The notes beneath the pieces were generated by a model. That model ran no database searches. It saw only the letters and a list, made by a program, of their open reading frames with translations, and had not been told where the DNA came from. A DNA stretch of 64,000 bases from Chryseobacterium taeanense. GTDB lineage: Bacteria; Bacteroidota; Bacteroidia; Flavobacteriales; Weeksellaceae. The translations under genes and the position numbers were made by a program. Location of the stretch: NCBI RefSeq assembly GCF_900099685.1, contig NZ_FNDW01000001.1, positions 558,001-622,000 on the forward strand, read 5' to 3'. This document shows positions 34,681 through 42,240 of this stretch, in pieces (positions within the stretch are counted from its first letter, which is position 1; each line of letters begins with the position of its first letter).

Positions 34681-34802
34681 CGTTTAGGTCTCTATTTTCC
34701 GAGAGATGCTTTCGTCGCCCGACACAAGGGTCTCTCATCGGTCGAGATAAGAAGGTTATCTCGAGCGTGATAAGGTGTTCTCATCGACCGATGAGAACAC
34801 CT
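34681..34802. repeat. Cluster of palindromes with alternative pairings
   Basis: Three hairpins are packed here: TCGAGATAA/TTATCTCGA (34742-34764), a perfect 14-bp stem AGGTGTTCTCATCG / CGATGAGAACACCT with a 2-nt loop (34773-34802), and a weaker GGTCTCT/GAGAGAT pair (34688-34706). The segment TCTCATCGGTC at 34733-34743 is also complementary to GACCGATGAGA at 34786-34796, so the last hairpin can be replaced by a long-range pairing that would enclose the first. It lies in a decayed region, so it may be remnants of mobile palindromes. Confidence 0.65.
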
Positions 34803-34847
34803 CTCGAAAACCGACTGTCTTTAGCAGGATAATTTTATAGTATGAAT

Positions 34848-34884
34848 AAACTCCGGTTTGGGTTTTGGGTCCCGGCCGGAGTTT
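34848..34884 (+). terminator. Terminator-like hairpin in decayed region
   Basis: AAACTCCGG and CCGGAGTTT form a 9-bp stem around a 19-nt loop, with a short T run. It may be the terminator of the lost dioxygenase gene. Confidence 0.5.
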
Positions 34885-34885
34885 T

Positions 34886-35300
34886 GGCTTCGACTCCGCT
34901 CAGCCGCATTTGCAGGACTAGAGTTTTAGTGTTTTAGAATGGAAGGATCTTGATGGCTTCGGCTCCGCTTAGCAACCATTTAACGGATTCCAATACGTTC
35001 CCCTGTCATCCCATAGGGATCTAATCCCGAATCTTTCCATGTTAACTTTAACAGCTATGCCGAGATTCCTACGGAATGACAAAAAGTTGTAAAATAGTAG
35101 TAGCTTCAGCTCCACTCAGCTACCGAGACTTTATTAAGAGTTGCTATCATTTGCTGAGCGTTATAGTTTATGCTGAGCCTGCCGAAGTACCTTTGTGCTC
35201 GAAAGAATATGCGTACAGTAAATACCTCTTGCGAACGTTGCGTTAATAAATGCAGAGAGATTCTTCACTCCGCTTTACTACGTTCAGAATGACAGAGCAG
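34886..35300. repeat. Graveyard of short intergenic repeats
   Basis: This stretch, with no gene, holds several small palindromic repeats: GGCTTCGACTCCGCTCAGCC (34886-34905), a variant GGCTTCGGCTCCGCTTAGC (34955-34973), GTAGCTTCAGCTCCACTC (35100-35117, pairing on to GCTAC), and TGCTGAGCCTGCCGAAG near 35172. A larger inverted pair, CTGTCATCCCATAGGGAT (about 34998) and ATTCCTACGGAATGACAAA (about 35065-35083), and a GAGATTCTTCACTCC relic ending in AGAATGACAG near 35294 are also present. Confidence 0.7.
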
Positions 35301-35317
35301 CGTTGTAAATAAGATCA

Positions 35318-36028
35318 TTACTTATACTTTTCTACGACTTTATTTAAATAGACTTTATATTTTTCGCTGATGGGAATTCTCTCATTTCCTATCATCAGAT
35401 TGTTTTTTCCTATACTTTGAAGATGCTGGAGCGAAATGATATGGGAATTGTGAACCCTGATGAAATTTTCTGAGTTGATTTTTTCCATGATGGATTTCAT
35501 GGTCTGATGGACAATCAGTTTTCGGTTTTCCGTGTAGATAATGATATAATCTTTCAGCGCATTGATGCGGGTAATTTCACTGAGATTAAGTTTTACATCT
35601 TCATTGTTGGAACGCACGAAAATAAATGATTCATTAAACAGAGATTGTGCATTTTTTTCGTGTATTATTTTAGAGTTATTCAGCTTGTTATAACTTTTAT
35701 ATACTGCTTTCAGAAATCTTTCAAAAGAGAAAGGCTTCAGCAGATAGTCGGTAACATCCATTTCGAAGCCCTGTACGGCGCAGTCGTCATATGCAGTCGT
35801 AATAATGACATCAGGAAGTTTACTGAAACTTTTTAAAAATTCTATTCCGGAAATATTCGGAAGATTGATGTCAAGAAATATAAGATCAACATTTTCCGTT
35901 TGCAGTGTCTGTATGGTTTCGGGGATATCATAGCAGTTTTTTACCAGGTTCAGAAGCGGAATCCGTGATATATATTCTTCAATAACGTGATGAGCCAGTT
36001 CTTCATCGTCTACGATTATGCAATTCAT
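35318..36028 (-). CDS. LytTR-family response regulator
   Basis: A 236-residue regulator: receiver domain (residues 1-120) with acidic pair VDDEE, phospho-acceptor in LIFLDINLPNISG, Thr in VIITTAYDD and Lys in YLLKPFSF, then a LytTR DNA-binding domain (residues about 140-236, FIRVHNSHIISLQHLQSIGKNN). It is paired with the sensor kinase 3 bp upstream in the operon Kelch - DUF4907 - kinase - regulator. Targets are unknown. The divergent DUF4270 gene pair is a good candidate. Confidence 0.94.
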   Translation of the reverse strand: MNCIIVDDEELAHHVIEEYISRIPLLNLVKNCYDIPETIQTLQTENVDLIFLDINLPNISGIEFLKSFSKLPDVIITTAYDDCAVQGFEMDVTDYLLKPFSFERFLKAVYKSYNKLNNSKIIHEKNAQSLFNESFIFVRSNNEDVKLNLSEITRINALKDYIIIYTENRKLIVHQTMKSIMEKINSENFIRVHNSHIISLQHLQSIGKNNLMIGNERIPISEKYKVYLNKVVEKYK

Positions 36029-36031
36029 TTT

Positions 36032-37075
36032 TTAATTCAGTTGAAGTTTTAAATTTACACTGTATTCTGAGCCGTTGTCTTCAATATCAAGCTGATATTT
36101 ATCGGGATAAAGAAGATTTAGTTTCATTTTTGTATTTTCTATCCCCAGCTTGCTGTCATTGTTCTCTTCAAAATTTTTCTTCTCATAAAAATTGGTAACC
36201 CGGAAATCCAATAACCCATTTTGCATATAAATTTTGATATCCAGTGGCCCTTTCTTTAGATCGGCGTACTTAAAAGCATTTTCTACAAATGTTAAAAGCA
36301 GAAGAGGTTCAATCTCATACGATTCAAAGTTACCATAAAATTCATAATTCATATTGTTGAATTTATTGAAACGGATAGATTGTATCTCAATGTACTTTTT
36401 AATATTGGAAATTTCATCATTCAGATTATTCTTATACCCGTTTTTATTATTAAGAACATAGCGCATGATATCCGACAAAATCAAAATCACCCTCGGCGTA
36501 TCTTTAGATTTAGTGATGGATAGTGAATAAATACTGTTCAGGGCATTAAAAAAGAAATGCGGATTGATCTGTTCCCGCAGAATTTTAAGTTCACTGGATT
36601 GTCTTTCAAACTCCAGGGCTTTAATTTTCTTTCCGTTTTCCACCCATTTGTCTAAAAAGAAAAGAAGAGTGCTGAATACGATTGAGAAAATTCCGATTCT
36701 GAAAAAAATATCATATAAGCTTATCCCGTTCTGGAAAGGAATCATTTTTCCTTTCTTCGGAAAATCTTTGGGTGACATGGGCATATGCTTTGGCATCGGA
36801 GGCAGGAAAAAAATCATAAGTGCTACATACACCGCAATCAGTGAAACGGTGATAATAATGATTCTCGTTGGAGTCTGACGAATGATAAAAGGCAGAACCA
36901 GGTAATAATTGATATAAAATAATATGATAGCGATAATGAACAGCTTTATATTCATCAGCAGAAAAAGATTGCCGAAAACAGAGTAATCCATAATCAGCTT
37001 AAAAAATATAAGAATGATCCAGATAATCCAGTGATAGATGTATGTTGTTTTTATTTGTTTAAAAAATGCTGTCAT
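36032..37075 (-). CDS. LytS-like sensor histidine kinase
   Basis: A 347-residue membrane kinase with three transmembrane segments in the first 100 residues, a fourth near residue 125-145, and the His_kinase domain. The phospho-acceptor is in LREQINPHFFFNALNSIYS, and the ATP-binding N box is LLTFVENAFKYADLKKG, ending with LGIENTKMKLNLLYP. A loop between helices (about residues 88-115) is Met/Pro/His/Lys-rich (PPMPKHMPMSPKDFPKKGKM), which could bind metal. It belongs to the operon with the adjacent LytTR regulator. Confidence 0.92.
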   Translation of the reverse strand: MTAFFKQIKTTYIYHWIIWIILIFFKLIMDYSVFGNLFLLMNIKLFIIAIILFYINYYLVLPFIIRQTPTRIIIITVSLIAVYVALMIFFLPPMPKHMPMSPKDFPKKGKMIPFQNGISLYDIFFRIGIFSIVFSTLLFFLDKWVENGKKIKALEFERQSSELKILREQINPHFFFNALNSIYSLSITKSKDTPRVILILSDIMRYVLNNKNGYKNNLNDEISNIKKYIEIQSIRFNKFNNMNYEFYGNFESYEIEPLLLLTFVENAFKYADLKKGPLDIKIYMQNGLLDFRVTNFYEKKNFEENNDSKLGIENTKMKLNLLYPDKYQLDIEDNGSEYSVNLKLQLN

Positions 37076-37151
37076 AAAGCTTTCTTTTTATAGGGTACAC
37101 AAATTCCCTCAATACAAAATATTGAAGGAATTTTCATTGTAATTAAAGCAT

Positions 37152-37460
37152 CTAATACGCTATCTTCATAGAATCCAGTTCATGTATAGAAATTCTTGGG
37201 AGCGTTCGTTTTGTTATTTTTTTAATAACAAGCAGGCCGGTTTTCTGTGCGTCTGTTTCATTTTTAAATGTCTTTTCCCCCTGTATTGCAGGAATAAAAG
37301 GTTGATTTATAAGAACTTTTTTTTCTTTCAGTATTTGATATCCGTATCCTGACTTTTGTTTTGTAATCTTTACATCAAAGGTATTGTTTTTTTTCTCACA
37401 GCCCACGAGTAAGATTGCCGATGAAAAGAATATCCTGAAGAAAATTTTAGTCGTCATCAT
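37152..37460 (-). CDS. DUF4907 lipoprotein
   Basis: A small lipoprotein of 102 residues (lipobox FFSSAILLVGCEKKN). The rest matches DUF4907: KSGYGYQILKEKKVLINQPFIPAIQGEKTFKNETDAQ and GLLVIKKITKRTLPRIS are the core (positions about 40-90). I choose the first ATG of MMTTKIFF at 37460, overlapping the Kelch stop by 14 bp. A longer frame would run antisense through the Kelch gene. It is co-transcribed between the Kelch gene and the kinase. Function is unknown, but it commonly occurs beside Kelch genes in flavobacteria. Confidence 0.82.
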   Translation of the reverse strand: MMTTKIFFRIFFSSAILLVGCEKKNNTFDVKITKQKSGYGYQILKEKKVLINQPFIPAIQGEKTFKNETDAQKTGLLVIKKITKRTLPRISIHELDSMKIAY

Positions 37461-38430
37461 TTTCGCTTTCGTTAGGGTGGAATACCCAAATATCATCAAA
37501 ATAAGAAGAACCACTATTTCCGGTAAGAACATAGCCATAGTTTCCTATTGAAAATGCACAGGCACTTTCTCTTGACGATCCCTCAAAGGATGTTCGTTGC
37601 GTCCAGTCATTAGTAGAAGGATCGTATTCCCAGGTTGTATTTCCGACACCGCTTGTAGAGCCTGTTGCTACATATCCCAGTCCATTGGCTGCAAATGCAG
37701 CTGGTGAAGTTCTGTTTTGGGTATCATCATCATTACTTGTATCAACTTTTCTGGTCCATGTTTCCGATCCGGGATCAAATGCCCAGAAATCTGATACCAG
37801 GCTTCCGTTATTGCTCCCGAATCCCACATACGCAATATTATTGATGACGAAGGCTGCTCCGTCTCTTCTTTTAGAGCCTCCCAGACTGTTGATGCTGCTC
37901 CACGATGACGAAGATTCGTCATACTTGTAAAAATCTTTCAATTCGCTTCCATCGTATCCAGTACCTACATATCCTTTATTATCAATTCCGAAAGCCAAAG
38001 CTGCATATCTTGCTGTTCCCGGAAAATCCTCGATCTGCGTCCATGAATTTGAGGAAGGATCATACTTATAAAAATCTTTTAATTTGTTTAGTCCGTCATA
38101 TCCTGTGCCTACATATCCGTATGAATTGGTGGCAAAACCCACGGCAGAACTTCTTTTTGATCCCGGAAAATCTGCTTTCTGGGTCCATGCATTTACATTT
38201 GGGTCGTAGCTCCACAGGTCATTGTAATAAAATTCTCCGTCATAACCACCGGTAATATATCCCTTTCCGCTTACAACAAATGCAGAGGCGTTAGAACGGG
38301 GTTTACCGTCCAGATCCGAGACCCTTACCCAGTTTCCTATGAGTTCATCGTCATCATCGTCATTACTACAGCTTACTGCTAAAAATGTTCCTACAAGAGT
38401 GAGGGCTAAGATTGAAAGTTTACCATTCAT
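37447..38430 (-). CDS. Kelch-repeat lipoprotein
   Basis: A 327-residue lipoprotein (signal ending VGTFLAVSCSND, followed by an Asp-rich stretch) carrying six Kelch repeats, each with a GYVGTGYDG or similar Gly-rich turn and a W(T/S)...D(F/Y) strand, forming a beta-propeller (NanM-like). It ends with NESENDDD. It would sit in the outer membrane or periplasm and bind glycans or proteins. It heads the operon with DUF4907 and the two-component pair. The promoter should lie within the 227 bp before the divergent DUF4270 gene. Confidence 0.9.
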   Translation of the reverse strand: MNGKLSILALTLVGTFLAVSCSNDDDDDELIGNWVRVSDLDGKPRSNASAFVVSGKGYITGGYDGEFYYNDLWSYDPNVNAWTQKADFPGSKRSSAVGFATNSYGYVGTGYDGLNKLKDFYKYDPSSNSWTQIEDFPGTARYAALAFGIDNKGYVGTGYDGSELKDFYKYDESSSSWSSINSLGGSKRRDGAAFVINNIAYVGFGSNNGSLVSDFWAFDPGSETWTRKVDTSNDDDTQNRTSPAAFAANGLGYVATGSTSGVGNTTWEYDPSTNDWTQRTSFEGSSRESACAFSIGNYGYVLTGNSGSSYFDDIWVFHPNESENDDD

Positions 38431-38638
38431 TATTCATTCTTTTTTGTGCAAATGAATTCCATTCTGAGGTATTCTGAAAATTTTTTAGACGAATGCCGGT
38501 TTTTTATAGTCAGATGAAGCGATTTTATTGACGGATTCGTGATGCGGAAAAAATCGGCAGATATCTAATCAAACATAGCTGTTGTCTACAACTAACAGCA
38601 AAAGGAAGAATAAATTTTAGCCCGTTATATCTTCATTA

Positions 38639-38646
38639 TATGTTTG
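38639..38646 (+). promoter_or_regulatory. DUF4270 gene -7 element
   Basis: TATGTTTG matches TAnnTTTG and includes an ATG at 38640. The expected transcription start is near 38651, 7 bp before the ATG at 38658. That supports 38658 as the true start and a very short leader. Confidence 0.6.
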
Positions 38647-38657
38647 CGCAAAAAAAG

Positions 38658-39998
38658 ATGTATAAATATCTGTTATTATGTATTTCGTTGATGTTTTTAT
38701 TTTCCTGTGAAGATGAAAGCAATACGTATGAAGTAGGAAGTTCCTGGATGGATGCACAGTCGAAAATTGTAATGATCGATACGCTTACGATGAAAATGTC
38801 TACCATCATGATGGACTCTACGATAACCTCCGGGAAAAGAGTAATGATGATCGGAAACATTCAAGACCAGACTTTCGGAAAAGTGACTTCTTCTTCTCTT
38901 TTTGAGCTTACTCCTTCAAGCTATAGTTTATCATCACCTTCCACTGCGGTTTATGATTCCCTGGTCATGTATCTTACCAACACAGATTTCTACTACGGAG
39001 ATACCCTGAAAACTTACAAATTGGCTGTTCATCCCTTGACAGACAGGATAAAACTTAACAACGGATACCTTTACAATAAAAGTAACTTTAATTATTCTTC
39101 GAATTCCATCGGAAATGCAGAATTCTATCCAAGACCTAATACAGACAGCAGCTATGTAAAAATTAAGCTCAATCAGTCTTATGGGCAGGCACTTTTCAAT
39201 ACATTAAAAAACAGCGATGTTACCAATCAGGAATATTTCCTGAACTTTTATAAAGGCCTGGCGCTTGTTCCTTCATCCGAAAATAATGCGATGCTGCGTT
39301 TCGGAATTAATTCTCTTTATGAGGTTCAGATCAATAAAAGCACAAAAGAGAAAGTCTCTAATGTGGTAAGAATGTACTATCATACAACATCTCAAAACGG
39401 AACCGAACTTGTGAAATATACATTAGATTTGAGTCCGAGCACCACTCTTCAATACAATAAAATTTCAAGTGACTTTACAGGATCCGAATTGGCAAATCTT
39501 ACACCCCAAAATTCTATTCCGTCAACAAGCCTTGGAAATAAGACCTATCTTATGGCAGGAATCGGTGTCTATACCAAAGTGGAAATTCCTTATCTGAAAT
39601 CATTAAAGAATTTATATGAAAATTATAAAATCATTGATGCTACGTTATCAGTAAGTCCTGTAGCAGGATATTATTCAAATAATTTCTATAATCCAAGTCC
39701 GCTTTACTATTATGTCGGCGACAAACTGAATCATCTTGTCAGCAATTACACTTCCGACGGAAGTACCGAAATCACCACAAGTTTATCAGACAGCAGTGAG
39801 TTTCAAAACGAACATACTTACAATTTTTCCATGAGAACATATGTAAACAGTATTTTAACGGAAACCACAAGCTCCAATCATAACACGCTTATTTATCCGT
39901 CTTCTTATGCCGATGTTCTTTGTGGGAAAACAGTTTTCGGAGATGCTAAAAATAAAACAAATCCTGCGAAGCTGAAGATCTATATGCTGGGATATTAA
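38658..39998 (+). CDS. DUF4270 lipoprotein
   Basis: A 446-residue lipoprotein (lipobox LMFLFSCEDE) that belongs to the DUF4270 family of Bacteroidota cell-surface proteins: after the signal come GSSWMDAQSKIVMIDTLTMK, KVTSSSLFELTPSSYSL and the beta-rich body, with the C-terminal KTNPAKLKIYMLGY. It is likely an outer-membrane-anchored, beta-sandwich protein. I chose the ATG at 38658 because of the promoter at 38639. It is followed closely by an outer-membrane protein gene, and diverges from the Kelch/TCS operon. Confidence 0.85.
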   Translation: MYKYLLLCISLMFLFSCEDESNTYEVGSSWMDAQSKIVMIDTLTMKMSTIMMDSTITSGKRVMMIGNIQDQTFGKVTSSSLFELTPSSYSLSSPSTAVYDSLVMYLTNTDFYYGDTLKTYKLAVHPLTDRIKLNNGYLYNKSNFNYSSNSIGNAEFYPRPNTDSSYVKIKLNQSYGQALFNTLKNSDVTNQEYFLNFYKGLALVPSSENNAMLRFGINSLYEVQINKSTKEKVSNVVRMYYHTTSQNGTELVKYTLDLSPSTTLQYNKISSDFTGSELANLTPQNSIPSTSLGNKTYLMAGIGVYTKVEIPYLKSLKNLYENYKIIDATLSVSPVAGYYSNNFYNPSPLYYYVGDKLNHLVSNYTSDGSTEITTSLSDSSEFQNEHTYNFSMRTYVNSILTETTSSNHNTLIYPSSYADVLCGKTVFGDAKNKTNPAKLKIYMLGY

Positions 39999-40011
39999 TG
40001 CAGAATAATTT

Positions 40012-41241
40012 ATGAATAAAAATAAAATAACAATATGTACACTGTTCTCGTGCGTTTTTGCATCGGGATTGTACGCTCAGAACTCATCGCCTTACTCTTA
40101 TTTTGGAATCGGAGGGTTCAATAATGTTGATGATACACGGAATATTTCGCTGGGAAATACAGGAATTGCGCTGGAGGCACCTGATTATATCAATTCTAAA
40201 AACCCGGCCTCAATGACAGCTATTACTTCCAGAAATGTCATCTTTAATGTAAGTGGAATTTTGAAGTACAATACAATTTCCAGCAATTTGGGATCTGATA
40301 AAAGACTGAATTCCAATTTTACAAACTTCAGTGCGGCTTTGCGGCTTTCAAAAAAAGCTTTTGTCGGTATAAACATACAACCGGCAACTTCTTCAGATTA
40401 TAAAATTTCTTCTACGATCCCGATTGAAGGAACCGCCCTGGAATATCCTGTGACTTATGAAGGAAGCGGTGGACTTACAAACTGGGGGATAAGTCTGGCT
40501 TATAAACTGAATGATAACTGGAGTTTTGGAGGGAAAGTGAAAAATAACTTCGGAACTATTGTGCGTAAAGAAACCATTTCCACAACATCTGAAGTAGAAA
40601 TCAGCCGAAGTGTACGCTATACAGGTTTTAGTTATAATTTAGGAACACAGTATAAGAAAAATTTTACAGATAATTTTCAGCTTACCCTGGGAGGAATTGT
40701 AAATTTCGGAAGCAAACTGGTTTCCAAAAGAGAAGTTTCTTACACCGAGAATCAGGATTATACCAATACGCTGACCTCAAAACTTTCTTCAAAAGATTCA
40801 TCGCTTCCTCTGGAAATGGGAGCCGGACTTTCCATTTTAGCAAAGGAAAGATATAGAATGACTTTCGATTTCATCCAAAGCAATTGGGATAAAGTGAAAA
40901 ATACAGAAACGTCGGAGCAATATTACCGGCAGAATGTGTATGGTTTAGGTTTTGAAATGCTTCCTGCGAAAAAAAGTTTTGAAAGCATTTCGGAGGCATT
41001 TACATACCGTCTTGGATTAAATTACGACACGGGCTATTATAAGATTAATAATGTCAGGATCGATAAGCTGGAAGCTACGGTAGGTTTGGGAGTTCCCTTA
41101 AATAAGGTTAATCTAAATGTTGGTTACGGCTACGGAATTCACGGACTTCAGAAAAATGTTTCCATCAAAGAACATTATCATATGCTTACTCTCAGTATGA
41201 ATTTTCTTGATACATGGTTTAAGAAACGTTATCTGGATTAA
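40012..41241 (+). CDS. Outer-membrane barrel protein, FadL/OmpP1-like
   Basis: A 409-residue exported protein (signal peptide ending ASGLYAQ) with the N-terminal NSSPYSYFGIGGFNNVDDTRNISLGNTGIALEA, a pattern seen in flavobacterial OmpP1/FadL-like barrels, followed by many amphipathic strands (FSAALRLSKKAFVGINIQP, GSLAYKLNDNWSFGGKVK-like) and a terminal strand SMNFLDTWF. It lies 13 bp after the DUF4270 gene, so they share a transcript and may form a surface complex (inference). Function is unproven. Confidence 0.8.
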   Translation: MNKNKITICTLFSCVFASGLYAQNSSPYSYFGIGGFNNVDDTRNISLGNTGIALEAPDYINSKNPASMTAITSRNVIFNVSGILKYNTISSNLGSDKRLNSNFTNFSAALRLSKKAFVGINIQPATSSDYKISSTIPIEGTALEYPVTYEGSGGLTNWGISLAYKLNDNWSFGGKVKNNFGTIVRKETISTTSEVEISRSVRYTGFSYNLGTQYKKNFTDNFQLTLGGIVNFGSKLVSKREVSYTENQDYTNTLTSKLSSKDSSLPLEMGAGLSILAKERYRMTFDFIQSNWDKVKNTETSEQYYRQNVYGLGFEMLPAKKSFESISEAFTYRLGLNYDTGYYKINNVRIDKLEATVGLGVPLNKVNLNVGYGYGIHGLQKNVSIKEHYHMLTLSMNFLDTWFKKRYLD

Positions 41242-41329
41242 AAAGTGCTTATTTTTAAAACAACAATACCGGCGATGTTATTCAAGAAATGAAGAAGATC
41301 ATGTTGAATGGTTGATAGCGTTGCCACCC

Positions 41330-41363
41330 AAATCCCTTTCGGAACATCCGGAAGGGGTTTTTT
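41330..41363 (+). terminator. Terminator of the DUF4270 / barrel unit
   Basis: AAATCCCTTTCGG and CCGGAAGGGGTTT form a 13-bp stem with two G-U pairs, an AACAT loop and a T6 run. Confidence 0.8.
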
Positions 41364-41498
41364 GTGAAATTGATTTGGAATGAAATTTCTATCGAATAAA
41401 TCTCATATTTAAAGTAGATAAAGCGGAAATAACGCAGTAAAATCATTTTGTATATTTGCTCATGAGTGACATGACATTCTGTAGAAATTAAATATACA

Positions 41499-42086
41499 AT
41501 GAAGACAATACAAATAGTTGCCGACAATCTTAAAAGAGAAATACATAAAGGATATTTTTTCATACTATTATTTACTCTTTTTTGTTCCTGTACCTCATCG
41601 AGTAAAGAAGAATATGAAATTCTGAACATTGCAATAAATAAATGTGTCTTTAAGGCAATAGATCCCAAAGAGATTTCTAAAATCATGGGGCAGGAAAGAG
41701 TAAGTTCAAGTGAGGCACTGGATATCATAGATGAGAGAATGAAAGACCGACGATACACATTTTCCATGTCTGATACTCTTTATACCGCAAATCTGCCCAA
41801 AAACACATGGGATTACCTGCATTATAATGATATTTTCGAAAATAATGATCCGTCAATTTTAATAGATTTCAGTAAAATAAAATCTTTGGAAAACAGAAAA
41901 AGGATTAATAGGCCAATAAAAGATGATGATTATTTAGGTCATTTTAAATTTTACAGGGTTCTTTTTGATAAATGGAAAGAAAGAGCTTATATGAGAATCG
42001 ATATTCCGAAATCTAAAGGTAGAATATATGGTTCGTTCGGATTGATGTTTAAAAAAGAAAATGGAAAGTGGAAATTAGGAAATTAA
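41499..42086 (+). CDS. Hypothetical lipoprotein
   Basis: A 195-residue protein with a longer N-region and a lipobox (FTLFCSCTSSS, Cys near residue 31). The mature part is charged and ends GRIYGSFGLMFKKENGKWKLGN. I do not recognise the family. The C-terminal 'ENGKWKL' ending resembles that of some exported stress or NTF2-like proteins, but this is weak. It is a single-gene unit between two terminators. Confidence 0.65.
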   Translation: MKTIQIVADNLKREIHKGYFFILLFTLFCSCTSSSKEEYEILNIAINKCVFKAIDPKEISKIMGQERVSSSEALDIIDERMKDRRYTFSMSDTLYTANLPKNTWDYLHYNDIFENNDPSILIDFSKIKSLENRKRINRPIKDDDYLGHFKFYRVLFDKWKERAYMRIDIPKSKGRIYGSFGLMFKKENGKWKLGN

Positions 42087-42195
42087 TGCCTTTTTATTTG
42101 TCATTTAAACGAAATATAAAAGACGATCAAATACTTTACGGAGCAGAAACTTTGTAAATGGTAATGCTACATTGCTACGATCATCTATAAATAAT

Positions 42196-42228
42196 AAGGA
42201 GACTACTACAATAGAAGTCTCCTTTTTT
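42196..42228 (+). terminator. Terminator between the lipoprotein and GH92 genes
   Basis: AAGGAGACT and AGTCTCCTT pair around an 11-nt loop with a T run on the plus strand. The convergent GH92 gene may use it in part too. Confidence 0.8.
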
Positions 42229-42240
42229 ATCTGAATAAAT

